This document shows positions 1 through 7,820 of a stretch of DNA of 36,252 bases, in pieces. This DNA comes from Bacteroidota bacterium (GTDB taxonomy: Bacteria > Bacteroidota > Bacteroidia > Chitinophagales > Chitinophagaceae): assembly GCA_018267545.1 (NCBI GenBank), contig JAFDYG010000167.1:1-36252 (forward strand), given 5' to 3'. Under the pieces are notes generated by a model that was given only the letters and a program-made list of their open reading frames with translations, searched no databases and was not told the origin of the DNA. A program made the translations under genes and the position numbers. Position 1 is the first letter of the stretch; each line of letters begins with the position of its first letter.

Positions 1-3
1 GAC

Positions 4-2124
4 CTATCGGACAAAGGCCATCGCCACACCTCCATCCACATTCAACACATTCCCCGTAGACTTATTCATCAACCCACCCACCAGGACAAAGCAAGCATTG
101 GCAATATCCTCCGGCAGGATGATCTCATTCAACAGTGTCCGCTTGGCATAATAAGCCGGTAATTCCGCCACCGTCACACCATAAGCCTTGGCCCGTCCTT
201 CCGCCCAGCCGCTTTCCCAGATCTTACTGTCGGAAATGACCGCGTCGGGATTGACGACGTTGACCCTGATCCGATCCGCACCAAGCTCGGCCGCATTGAG
301 CCGGCTCAGATGCAGCTGCGCCGCCTTCGCCGAACCATAAGCTGCATTGTTCGGACCCGACACCAGCGCATTCTTGCTGACAATATTGAGCACATCCCCG
401 CCGATACCCTGCTTACGCATTATCGCCACACCCGCCTGGGTCACCAGGAACTGTCCCTTTACAAGCACGTCGTAAAGAATATCCCAGTCCTTCTCCGTAT
501 GATCCTGCAGAGGCTTCGAGATAGAAAGTCCCGCACAGTTGACGACGATATCTACACCTCCGAACGCCAATGCACCCGCCGCATATACCTTTCCAATCCT
601 TTCGGCGCTCGTTACGTCCAGCACCTCTCCGACAAACGCATCCTTTCCATACGAAGACAAAAATTCTTTCTTAGCTGCCTCCAGCCTCGTTTCATCGTTG
701 TCATTAATGATCACGCAAGCGCCTTCGTCCGCCATCTTCCTCGCAATTGCCTTTCCGATTCCCCCTGCGCTACCCGTCACCAACGCAATCCGTCCGGACA
801 ATGCCTTGGGCTTGGGCATACGCTGCAGCTTCGCCTCCTCCAGCAGCCAGTACTCGATATTGAACGCCTCCTGGCGAGGCAGCGAAGTATAGGAAGAAAC
901 CGCTTCCGCCCCCTTCATCACATTGATGGCGTTGATATAAAACTCCGCCGCTACCCTGGCCGTCTGCTTATCCTTCGAAAAAGTAAACATACCCACACCC
1001 GGATAGAGGATAACCACGGGATTAGGATCCCGCATAGCAGGACTATTGGGATGTTTGCAAGAGTCATAATATTCCGCATACATCTTTCTATAGCTCTCGA
1101 ACTGCGGCGCTAGCTTATCTTTCAACGCAACCACATCCTCCAGCGAATCCTTCGCCCCTAGCTCCAACACAAGCGGGCTGATCTTCGTCCGCAAAAAGTG
1201 GTCGGGACAGCTCGTCCCCATCGGCGCCAGCCGATCCAAATCCTTCGAGTTGATAAATTCCAGCACACGTTCATCATCCGTAAAATGACCGATCATTTTC
1301 GTCTTGGAAGAACAAAATCCGCGCAGCACCGGCGCCAGCTCCGCCGCCTTCTTCAGTCTCTCTTCCTTCGGCAGCGACTGTAATTTCGCCCCTCCAAAAA
1401 CCGGCCCCTTCTTGCCGATATGATCTTCCAGGTACTGCGCACAGCGCTCGATCACCTCCAACGTATTGATATAGCTTTCATAAGCCGTATCCCCCCACGT
1501 AAACAAACCATGAGAGCCGAGCATGATACCCCGAATACCCGGATTCTCATCCAGACACTGGCGAAGCTTCAGCCCCAGGTCGAAACCCGGACGCTGCCAT
1601 TCTACCCACCCTATCTTACCATTGAATAATTCCTGTGTAATCTTCTTGCCGTCCTTTGCCGCAGCGATTGCAATGGCAGCATCGGGATGCAGATGATCGA
1701 TATGTGCAAACGGCAGAAAGCCATGCAGCGGCGTATCGATCGAAGGCGCCTTCGAAGCAAGGTCATAAATACAGTGGTTGAACAGCTCGACCATCTCGTC
1801 CTCGAATTCGATACCCCTATATACATTCTTCAGACTCAGAAGCCGGTCCACATACAAAGCCGCCAGGCCACTGCGCTTCAATGTCCCCAGATCTCCTCCC
1901 GAACCCTTTACCCACATGACCTCCGTCTCCTTTCCCGTCAACGGGTCCTTTGCCATCGCTTTGCAAGACGTATTCCCACCGCCATAATTGGTCAGACGAA
2001 GATCGGCTCCTAACAGATTGGACCGGTAAATCAATAACGCGACTTCGTCACCTGCCAGTTCGGCCGCTTTCTTCTCATCCCACAAATAGCTGACATGCTT
2101 GAATTTCGTTGTAGTAACAGACAT
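4..2124 (-). CDS. rhaD: Bifunctional rhamnulose-1-phosphate aldolase / lactaldehyde dehydrogenase
   Basis: Complete gene of 706 codons ending with TAG at the very edge of the window. The N-terminal half is a class II aldolase: GGGNTS at residues 48-53, and a His-rich metal site with H134, H141, H144, H146 and H205 (GSHG). From about residue 442 a short-chain dehydrogenase follows, with TGSAGGIG at 450-457, NCAG near 529-532, and the catalytic set S583, Y596, K600. Family knowledge: this fusion splits L-rhamnulose-1-phosphate into DHAP and L-lactaldehyde and then oxidises the aldehyde with NAD, in the cytoplasm. It lies 57 bp downstream of rhaT on the same strand, so the two probably form an operon. 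Rhamnose isomerase, kinase and regulator are not in the window. A closely related aldolase of another deoxy-sugar is the main alternative. Confidence 0.93.
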   Translation of the reverse strand: MSVTTTKFKHVSYLWDEKKAAELAGDEVALLIYRSNLLGADLRLTNYGGGNTSCKAMAKDPLTGKETEVMWVKGSGGDLGTLKRSGLAALYVDRLLSLKNVYRGIEFEDEMVELFNHCIYDLASKAPSIDTPLHGFLPFAHIDHLHPDAAIAIAAAKDGKKITQELFNGKIGWVEWQRPGFDLGLKLRQCLDENPGIRGIMLGSHGLFTWGDTAYESYINTLEVIERCAQYLEDHIGKKGPVFGGAKLQSLPKEERLKKAAELAPVLRGFCSSKTKMIGHFTDDERVLEFINSKDLDRLAPMGTSCPDHFLRTKISPLVLELGAKDSLEDVVALKDKLAPQFESYRKMYAEYYDSCKHPNSPAMRDPNPVVILYPGVGMFTFSKDKQTARVAAEFYINAINVMKGAEAVSSYTSLPRQEAFNIEYWLLEEAKLQRMPKPKALSGRIALVTGSAGGIGKAIARKMADEGACVIINDNDETRLEAAKKEFLSSYGKDAFVGEVLDVTSAERIGKVYAAGALAFGGVDIVVNCAGLSISKPLQDHTEKDWDILYDVLVKGQFLVTQAGVAIMRKQGIGGDVLNIVSKNALVSGPNNAAYGSAKAAQLHLSRLNAAELGADRIRVNVVNPDAVISDSKIWESGWAEGRAKAYGVTVAELPAYYAKRTLLNEIILPEDIANACFVLVGGLMNKSTGNVLNVDGGVAMAFVR

Positions 2125-2181
2125 ATATTAAACTTTATAGTACAAAATCATTTCTATCTCCCCGCCACCGATCAATCAAAC

Positions 2182-3294
2182 CTACGCGCCGCTCGCCGGC
2201 CTCACTAACCCCTCTAACGATTTCATCGAATTCCCATATCCCACCAAAATCACCGAAGCCAAAATCGCAGCAATTCCCAGCGTAATCGTTATCCTCGTCT
2301 TCGCACTCACCCCCTTCCACTCCTTCAATGCAATCCCCCAGCAATTCGCCACCAGGATGATAAAAGCCATATGCAAGATCCAGGAGCTGGCCCCATTACC
2401 AAGCCTGCTCTCCCCCATTCCATAAAAGAAAAACTGCAGGAACCAAACCGTCCCCGCCAGCGCCGCAAAAAAGTAATTATTGGCCAGCGGCGTCCGCTTA
2501 TTCGTATAATCTCCAAACGTCTTGTTCTTTGCATTCAGAAACATACACCATACAAAGTTGGTCGTCAGGCCGCCCCACAACAAAACGATATACGTCACAT
2601 TATTCTGGTATAGAAACTTCGTCGTAGCGCCCGGATTCGCCGCCTTCCACAGCTCGTTCGCCGTCTCCGCCATCGGACTCCCCGCCTCGATGCCATAGTT
2701 GAAACAAGCGCTCAATATCCCCGAGATCGTACAAACCACTAACCCCTTCACCAGGCTAAACTCCTTGACACTTTCCTTCTTTTTCTCCTCCGGCAACTCC
2801 TTCTCCTTGAACACGCCCGCCATTCCGCAGATGTAAATACCGACCAAACACAAAATCGTCCCAGCCAGCACAACCCGCCCCCACGAAGTAGTCAGCAGCT
2901 CGTGAAAAGTCGTCTTCCCCTCCGTCGGCACAAAGTTATAATAGATCGAAGGCACCAACGCCCCAAACGCGGACGTAAAGCCCAACAAAACCGAGTTTCC
3001 CAGCGACATTCCCAAATACCGCATCCCCAATCCGTACATCAGCCCCCCTACCCCCCACAAAATCCCCCAGAAAAACGTCCACCCCAGCGTCGCCGCCGAA
3101 GTCTGCCCGATGATCTCACCAAAATGCGGAACGGTCAACCACGCCGCCAACGGCGGAACGATCAACCACGAAAAAAGCCCCCCCACAATCCAATAGCTCT
3201 CCCAGCTCCATCCCCTAACTTTCTTATATGGAATGTAGAAACTGCCCGAGGCGAACCCGCCAATAAAGTGAAAGAGAATGCCGAATAGTATCAT
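2182..3294 (-). CDS. rhaT: L-rhamnose/proton symporter RhaT
   Basis: Protein of 370 residues with about ten hydrophobic helices. It shows the RhaT pattern from the start (FHFIGG, GSFYIPYKKV, WSWESYWIVGG, then MRYLGMSLG and WYLQ-like WFLQFFFYGMG, and SWILHMAF near the C terminus). The frame is open for 22 more codons upstream, but ATG at 3294 begins exactly at the conserved first helix and gives a length near the family norm, so it is preferred. Role: inner-membrane import of L-rhamnose with protons, feeding the aldolase/dehydrogenase gene downstream. No clear promoter was recognised upstream; only AT-rich stretches with partial TTTG boxes. Confidence 0.92.
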   Translation of the reverse strand: MILFGILFHFIGGFASGSFYIPYKKVRGWSWESYWIVGGLFSWLIVPPLAAWLTVPHFGEIIGQTSAATLGWTFFWGILWGVGGLMYGLGMRYLGMSLGNSVLLGFTSAFGALVPSIYYNFVPTEGKTTFHELLTTSWGRVVLAGTILCLVGIYICGMAGVFKEKELPEEKKKESVKEFSLVKGLVVCTISGILSACFNYGIEAGSPMAETANELWKAANPGATTKFLYQNNVTYIVLLWGGLTTNFVWCMFLNAKNKTFGDYTNKRTPLANNYFFAALAGTVWFLQFFFYGMGESRLGNGASSWILHMAFIILVANCWGIALKEWKGVSAKTRITITLGIAAILASVILVGYGNSMKSLEGLVRPASGA

Positions 3295-3493
3295 GTAGTC
3301 GCAAATTTTCAATATGGCCAAGCAAATACAATCGTTCCAACCAACGCCCCCCATTTCCACACAAATCCTTCCAAATCACATCAAACACCCGCCAAATATA
3401 AGCCCTCACCCCATTCAAGCCGTCATGCACTGTCATGCCCCCAGCCCCACGTCCTAGCTAAAAACTTTAACAACACATCCCCAAAAATATTAG

Positions 3494-3501
3494 TAAATTT
3501 C
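3494..3501 (+). promoter_or_regulatory. Possible -7 box of the YhcG gene
   Basis: TAAATTTC matches the Bacteroidota -7 consensus TAnnTTTG at 7 of 8 positions and lies 15 bp before the ATG at 3517. No convincing -33 TTTG was found, so this is weak. Confidence 0.3.
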
Positions 3502-3516
3502 CAAAAACTCACACCT

Positions 3517-4593
3517 ATGGACAAGACATATATCGACTTCATCGCCGGCCTCAAACAAAACATCCTCCAAAGCCGCTACATCGCCGCCAAGCTGGTGAAC
3601 AAAGAACAGCTTCTGCTCTATATCAAAACTGGTAAAATGCTATCCGAAAAGATTACCCTCGAAAATTGGGGAGCCAAAGTCATAGAACAAATCGCAGCAG
3701 ATCTCCAACAACAATTGCCGGGACTTAGAGGATTTTCATATAGGAATCTAATGAAAATGAAGCAGTTATCAGATTCCTATTCTCCCTCTCTATTTCTGCC
3801 GTCATCGACGGCAGAATTTAAACTTTTATCTAATATGACCCCGACCCCTACTACTTCCAAACCTCCCGCATCCCTTACCGAAAACTTCTGGAAAATCAGC
3901 TTCACCCACCACATGCTCATCCTCAACAAATGCTCCACACCAGAAAAACGCCTCTTCTACATCGAACAAGCCGCCTCCCATTTCTGGCCCGTCTCCATCC
4001 TCGAACATCACATAAACGCCGACCTATTCACCCACCAGGGCAAACTCCCCAACAACTTCGACTCAACTCTCCCCAAAGACCTAAAACCATCCGCACTGCA
4101 AGTCTTCCAGGATGAATATCTGATGGACTTCATCACTCCCCTCGCAATCGAAGACGAAAGAGTCCTCGAAAGTGAAGTCGTATCCGAAATCAAAAATTTC
4201 ATACTCAAAATGGGCAAAGGTTTCTGCTTCCTCGGCAACCAATACCGCCTCGAAGTCGCCGGCGATGAATTCTTCATCGACCTCCTCTTCTTCAACCGCC
4301 ACCTCCAATCTCTCGTCGCCTTCGAGCTGAAACGCGGCAAATTCAAACCCTCCTACGCCGGCCAGCTCAACTTCTATCTCAACGTCCTCGACGACAAAGT
4401 CCGCCTCCCCCACGAAAACCCCTCCATCGGCATCATCCTCTGCAAAGAAAAAAACAACACCATCGTCGAATTCGCCATCAAGAACATCGACAAATCCATG
4501 GGCGTCGCCACCTACCGCACCACCAAAGAGCCCCCCAAAGAACTAAAAGACATCCTCCCCGACCCAAACGCCCTGGCCCAACTCCTCCAATAA
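3517..4593 (+). CDS. PDDEXK nuclease of the YhcG/DUF1016 family
   Basis: Protein of 358 residues. The N-terminal DUF1016_N domain (about 5-90) carries the family pattern LYIKTGKMLSEK, WGAKVIEQIAADLQ, LPGLRGFSYRNLMKMKQ. The C-terminal part (about 215-340) is a PDDEXK nuclease fold with D255 (FIDLLFF), E270 and K272 (FELKRG), followed by AGQLNFYLN. Between them, residues 93-115 form a low-complexity Ser/Thr/Pro linker, part of which (93-100) is encoded by a perfect DNA palindrome. The family is found in mobile and defence contexts, but its biochemical role is poorly settled. No restriction-modification partner or toxin-antitoxin partner is next to it. It is a single-gene unit between the rhamnose and sugar-porter regions and is followed by several hairpins. 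Confidence 0.88.
   Translation: MDKTYIDFIAGLKQNILQSRYIAAKLVNKEQLLLYIKTGKMLSEKITLENWGAKVIEQIAADLQQQLPGLRGFSYRNLMKMKQLSDSYSPSLFLPSSTAEFKLLSNMTPTPTTSKPPASLTENFWKISFTHHMLILNKCSTPEKRLFYIEQAASHFWPVSILEHHINADLFTHQGKLPNNFDSTLPKDLKPSALQVFQDEYLMDFITPLAIEDERVLESEVVSEIKNFILKMGKGFCFLGNQYRLEVAGDEFFIDLLFFNRHLQSLVAFELKRGKFKPSYAGQLNFYLNVLDDKVRLPHENPSIGIILCKEKNNTIVEFAIKNIDKSMGVATYRTTKEPPKELKDILPDPNALAQLLQ
3794..3816. repeat. Perfect palindrome inside the YhcG coding sequence
   Basis: TTCTGCCGTC and its exact reverse complement GACGGCAGAA surround the triloop ATC. The 10-bp stem lies in the interdomain linker (codons 93-100), where a short insertion would be tolerated. The core GCCGTC-nnC-GACGGC recurs downstream of the gene at 4656-4670. 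Confidence 0.85.
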
Positions 4594-4599
4594 ACGCAC

Positions 4600-4622
4600 A
4601 ATGCGCGCCAAACGCGCGCATT
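4600..4622 (+). terminator. Hairpin directly after the YhcG gene
   Basis: AATGCGCGC pairs with GCGCGCATT (9 bp) across a 5-base loop CAAAC, beginning 6 bp after the stop codon. It is followed by only three T residues, so it may be a terminator or a transcript-protecting hairpin. Confidence 0.5.
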
Positions 4623-4626
4623 TCCC

Positions 4627-4676
4627 AATTGTGCAGTCGCCGACTGCATAGTTACGCCGTCACCGACGGCACAATT
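4627..4676. repeat. Nested inverted repeats with two triloop hairpins
   Basis: An outer inverted repeat AATTGTGC / GCACAATT (4627-4634 and 4669-4676) encloses two hairpins: TGCAGTC-GCC-GACTGCA (4632-4648) and GCCGTC-ACC-GACGGC (4656-4670). The outer arm overlaps the inner stems by two bases, so the two folds partly exclude each other. The element lies between two convergent genes and reaches into the stop codon of the NTF2-like gene. It may act as a bidirectional terminator or be a small dispersed palindromic element. Confidence 0.75.
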
Positions 4677-5130
4677 ATACCGGCACCTTAACCGCCTGCC
4701 TCGCCAACAACCTCCACTGCCCCTTCTGCTTCATCCACACCAGCAGCACATACAAATGCGCCGTCCCCGGCTTCCCCCCATCATTATTCGTCGCACTCAA
4801 CGTATGCCTCACCCAAGCCGTATTCCCAATCACCTTTATCGTCTGCTCCGTCAAATCGATCGTCACAAAATCACTCTTCTTCGACAACAACGCCTCCTCA
4901 AACTCCGCCTTATTCTGAATCATCCCATTAGAATGCCCATAGGTCAAATCATCGAGCGCAACCTCATCCAAATTCTCCTTCGTCGGGTCAATCAACGCCT
5001 TCCTCAACTTCTCCACCGCCGCCGACACCGCCCCCTCCTCCTTCGAAACCGAACCAGAACCCGAAGCCCCCTGCGCCTTCACTCCACCCATCACCCCAAC
5101 CAGGATAAGTACAAAAACAATTTTTTTCAT
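4675..5130 (-). CDS. Secreted NTF2-like (SnoaL/DUF4440-type) protein
   Basis: Protein of 151 residues. It starts with a typical signal peptide (MKKIVFVLILVGVMGG, cleavage near VKAQ, about residue 19-20). After a Ser/Gly-rich stretch comes an NTF2-like cone domain (about 36-150), with YGHSNGMIQNKAEF, DLTEQTIKVIGNTAWVRHTL and a C-terminal strand WRLLARQAVKV. That pattern matches DUF4440/SnoaL-like proteins, which bind small ligands and sometimes act as enzymes; no specific activity can be assigned. The gene follows the sugar porter by 24 bp on the same strand and is probably cotranscribed with it. A periplasmic role linked to the sugar is possible but is inference. Confidence 0.8.
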   Translation of the reverse strand: MKKIVFVLILVGVMGGVKAQGASGSGSVSKEEGAVSAAVEKLRKALIDPTKENLDEVALDDLTYGHSNGMIQNKAEFEEALLSKKSDFVTIDLTEQTIKVIGNTAWVRHTLSATNNDGGKPGTAHLYVLLVWMKQKGQWRLLARQAVKVPV

Positions 5131-5154
5131 ATGCTAAAATTTAATGTTTACAAC

Positions 5155-6504
5155 TTACCGTATCCCCAGCTCCTTCTGTATCTCCTCCAACGTCCTCCCC
5201 TTCGTCTCCGGCAGCATCCTCCACACAAACAACAAATGCAACAACATCATCACACTATAAAACAAAAACGAATGATACCCCCCTGCCTTATTCCCTTCCA
5301 CAATAACCGGAAACGTCCATGAAATAATCGCCGCCATAATCCAGTGAGTAAAACTACCCAAAGATCCCCCCTGCGACCTCACCGAATTAGGAAAGATCTC
5401 CGAAATAAATACCCATATAACCGCCCCTTGCGAAAAAGCGAAAAACGCAATAAACCCGATCAGATACAACAGCACGAACTTATTCCCCGCGACAGGCGCC
5501 GCAGCCACAGCATCCCCCATATTATCCCTAAAGAACAACGCGGTCAATCCCAAAAATACAATCATACCGACACTCCCAATAATCAATAACCGCTTCCGGC
5601 CAAACCTATCGATCACCGTCATCGCCAGTAACGTAAACAGCAAATTCGCCGCTCCAATATAAACAGGCTGCAGATAAGCCTCCTTCTGATCGAAACCCGC
5701 CATTTCGAAAATACGCGGTGCATAGTACAGAATCGCATTAATGCCCGATAGCTGATTGAACATCGCCAGCAAAACCGCATAGAGAATGGGTTTGAAGTAT
5801 CGCATCTGAAACAGCGACTCCCGGCTGCCATGCTCCTGAACCGACGCCTTGATGATAGCCGTCGCCCCGGCAATATCCGTCTCTCCCAATCGCCCCAAAA
5901 TAGGAACAGCCTCTCCTTCCCTCCGGTTTAGAATCAACCACCGGGGACTCTCCGGAATCCGCAGCAGCAATACCCAAAAGAGCACCGCCGGAACGATCAT
6001 AACCCCCAGCATCCAGCGCCAGGCATCCGGACCGATATTGGAAAAAGCGAAATTCGTCAGATATGCGATAAATATCCCCGCGACAATATTCAGCTGAAAA
6101 GAACCCGCCAGACGCCCCCGCAGCTTCGCCGGCGCAATCTCCGATATATACATGGGCGCAATCACAGAGGAAGCACCCACCGCCAATCCCCCGATAATCC
6201 GGAACAATATAAACAAGACCCAGGCCGATACCGCCGCACAACCAACCGCCGCAACGACGAAAAACACCGCAACTACCTGCAGCGTCTTCTTACGGCCATA
6301 CCTTTGCGCCGGAAAACCCGCCAGCAACGAACCGGCAATAGTCCCCAAAAGACTGGAAGAAACAGTAAATCCATGCCAGAACGAGTTCAGACTCCAAATT
6401 TTCTCCAGCGTCTGCTCCGCCCCCGAAATAACTACAGTCTCGAATCCAAACAAGAACCCGCCCAAGGCGGCGATCAGAGCAATACGAACGGGGTAAGAAA
6501 GCAT
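5155..6504 (-). CDS. Sugar porter family MFS transporter (sugar/proton symporter)
   Basis: Protein of 449 residues with 12 predicted helices and all the sugar-porter signatures: RYGRKK at 68-73, RIIGGLAVGASS, PMYISEIAPAKLRGR at 117-131, PESPRWL at 184-190, QLSGIN at 251-256, DRFGRKRL, FISEIFPNSVR and PETKGRTLEEI near the end. The ATG at 6504 is chosen over an in-frame TTG three codons upstream. The family imports xylose, arabinose, galactose or glucose with protons; the sugar cannot be read from the sequence. The gene is divergent from a LacI regulator, and its promoter sits in a long inverted repeat, which suggests specific repression. The NTF2-like gene follows closely. Confidence 0.9.
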   Translation of the reverse strand: MLSYPVRIALIAALGGFLFGFETVVISGAEQTLEKIWSLNSFWHGFTVSSSLLGTIAGSLLAGFPAQRYGRKKTLQVVAVFFVVAAVGCAAVSAWVLFILFRIIGGLAVGASSVIAPMYISEIAPAKLRGRLAGSFQLNIVAGIFIAYLTNFAFSNIGPDAWRWMLGVMIVPAVLFWVLLLRIPESPRWLILNRREGEAVPILGRLGETDIAGATAIIKASVQEHGSRESLFQMRYFKPILYAVLLAMFNQLSGINAILYYAPRIFEMAGFDQKEAYLQPVYIGAANLLFTLLAMTVIDRFGRKRLLIIGSVGMIVFLGLTALFFRDNMGDAVAAAPVAGNKFVLLYLIGFIAFFAFSQGAVIWVFISEIFPNSVRSQGGSLGSFTHWIMAAIISWTFPVIVEGNKAGGYHSFLFYSVMMLLHLLFVWRMLPETKGRTLEEIQKELGIR

Positions 6505-6520
6505 GGCAGACAATTTTATA

Positions 6521-6561
6521 TGGCGTTAAAAAATTGAAACAAAACTAATTTTTTAACGCCA
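6521..6561. promoter_or_regulatory. Long inverted repeat bracketing the sugar-porter promoter (putative operator)
   Basis: TGGCGTTAAAAAATT at 6521-6535 and its exact reverse complement AATTTTTTAACGCCA at 6547-6561 are separated by 11 bp. The spacer holds the porter gene's -7 box. Such a symmetric frame around a promoter is expected of a repressor site, and the neighbouring LacI gene is the natural candidate to bind it. A hairpin function in the transcript cannot be excluded. Confidence 0.7.
6540..6547 (-). promoter_or_regulatory. -7 box of the sugar-porter gene
   Basis: On the minus strand TAGTTTTG matches the Bacteroidota -7 consensus TAnnTTTG fully. It lies 35 bp before the ATG at 6504 and inside the spacer of the inverted repeat. 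No good -33 TTTG at the usual spacing was found. Confidence 0.6.
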
Positions 6562-6575
6562 AACCACAATATCTG

Positions 6576-6583
6576 TACTTTCG
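6576..6583 (+). promoter_or_regulatory. Possible -7 box of the first LacI gene
   Basis: TACTTTCG matches TAnnTTTG at 7 of 8 positions. If used, the transcript would have a leader of over 100 bases that contains the two hairpins described below. Confidence 0.35.
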
Positions 6584-6598
6584 GCCATAGGGCCTCAA

Positions 6599-6629
6599 GT
6601 ACTAATTGGCCTCCGGCCAATTTTAGTAC
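6599..6629 (+). other. Strong hairpin in the leader of the first LacI gene
   Basis: GTACT-AATTGGCC-TCC-GGCCAATT-TT-AGTAC: an 8-bp stem with a triloop is continued, after a two-base bulge, by a further 5-bp stem. The triloop form resembles the palindromes around the YhcG gene. There is no T-run after it, so a simple terminator is unlikely. Confidence 0.65.
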
Positions 6630-6666
6630 CCGAAAATAACACTAATTTTAATTCACTAACGATACC

Positions 6667-6689
6667 CCGATGGCTGCAAATCCCATCGG
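6667..6689 (+). other. Second hairpin in the leader of the first LacI gene
   Basis: CCGATGG and CCATCGG (7 bp) surround a 9-base loop, ending 24 bp before the ATG. It could be a regulator site or affect translation of the repressor gene. Confidence 0.45.
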
Positions 6690-6713
6690 CCATTAAAAAG
6701 TCATTAACTCCCG

Positions 6714-7745
6714 ATGAAGTACGAAGCCATCACCATAAAAGATATCGCCAAAGCCCTCGGCCTCTCCACCTCCACCGTCTCCCGCGCCCTGCGCGGCAGC
6801 TACGAGATCAGCGCCGAAACCCGCAAGCTCGTACTCGAATACGCCGAAAAGCTAAACTATCGCCCCAATCCTATAGCACTTAGCCTAAAAGAGAAAAGAA
6901 GCCGCTCCATCGGCATCGTCGTCTGCGAAATAGCCAATAATTTCTTCTCCCAGGTGATCAACGGCATCGAATCCGTAGCCTATAAAAAGGGCTACTACGT
7001 CATCATCTCCCAAAGCCACGAATCCTTCGAACGTGAAGTCGCCAATACCCAATACCTCGCCTCCCGCTCCGTCGACGGCCTGCTCATCTCCCTTTCGACC
7101 GAAACGACCGACCTCTCCCACCTCAATAAGCTCCACGACCGCGGCCTGCCCATCGTCTTCTTCGACCGTATAACCGAAGAAATGACCACCCACAAAGTCA
7201 TCGCCAATAACTTCAACGGCGCCTACCAGGCCACCGAGCACCTGATTAAGACCGGCTTCAGGCGCATCGCCCACTTGACGATCTCGCCCTATCTATCCAT
7301 CACAAAGGAACGCCTGGCCGGCTACAAAGCAGCCCTGGCCGATCACCGGATCCCCTACGACGAAACACTGGTAAAGTATTGTAAATATGGAGGACTATTC
7401 GAAGGAGAAACAGAAGAGGCTATCGACAGCCTGCTAGCCCTAAAGAAAAAACCCGACGCCATCGTCGCCGCCAGCGACAAACTATCGACCGGCTGCCTCG
7501 CAGCCCTGGCCCGGAGAAAGGTACGCGTACCCGAAGAAATGGGCATCGTTGGCTTCACCAACTCCTTATTGACCGACATCTTCCATCCAGCCCTCACCAG
7601 CGTCCGGCAACCCGCCTTCGAAATGGGCCAGGTCGCCATGGAAATGCTCATCCAGCTGATCGAAAGCAAACACCCCGTCACAAAATTCGAAACCCGCGTC
7701 CTAAACACCGAACTCTCCGTCCGCGCCTCCAGCCAGAAACCCTAA
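6714..7745 (+). CDS. LacI-family transcriptional regulator (sugar-porter side)
   Basis: Protein of 343 residues. The N-terminal helix-turn-helix (about 6-30: TIKDIAKALGLSTSTVSRAL) and hinge helix (NYRPNPIALSLK, 48-59) are classical LacI. A periplasmic-binding-protein-like effector domain follows from residue 64 (RSIGIVV) to the end, including FFDRI and GIVGFTNSLLTDIFHP. It is divergent from the sugar porter and convergent with the exuT-like gene, so the porter operon is its likely target. It is a close paralogue of the second LacI protein at 11080-12117: 44 of the first 60 residues are identical by eye. The effector is unknown; a sugar or uronate intermediate is likely. Confidence 0.92.
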   Translation: MKYEAITIKDIAKALGLSTSTVSRALRGSYEISAETRKLVLEYAEKLNYRPNPIALSLKEKRSRSIGIVVCEIANNFFSQVINGIESVAYKKGYYVIISQSHESFEREVANTQYLASRSVDGLLISLSTETTDLSHLNKLHDRGLPIVFFDRITEEMTTHKVIANNFNGAYQATEHLIKTGFRRIAHLTISPYLSITKERLAGYKAALADHRIPYDETLVKYCKYGGLFEGETEEAIDSLLALKKKPDAIVAASDKLSTGCLAALARRKVRVPEEMGIVGFTNSLLTDIFHPALTSVRQPAFEMGQVAMEMLIQLIESKHPVTKFETRVLNTELSVRASSQKP

Positions 7746-7754
7746 CCGCACATC

Positions 7755-7819
7755 ACCCGGCGCCCCCATCACAGGCAGCCGCCAACCCGACGCCCCCACC
7801 TCACAACCCAGCGCCCACC
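7755..7819. repeat. Degenerate C-rich repeat at a convergent gene end
   Basis: Three related blocks starting ACCCGGCGCCCCC (7755), ACCCGACGCCCCC (7785) and ACCCAGCGCCC (7806) fill most of the 75-bp gap between the LacI stop and the exuT-like stop. The spacing is irregular (30 then 21 bp). No terminator hairpin is visible. Confidence 0.5.
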
Positions 7820-7820
7820 G

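Noticed and set aside
3120-3180. 27-bp internal repeat in rhaT (GGAACGGTCAACCACG and GGAACGATCAACCACG)
   Set aside because: The encoded stretch aligns with the normal RhaT helix without extra length, so it is a chance similarity of codons and not an insertion.
3517-4593. YhcG gene as part of a restriction-modification or other defence island
   Set aside because: No methylase, specificity subunit, toxin, antitoxin or mobile gene is adjacent; both neighbours are sugar metabolism genes.
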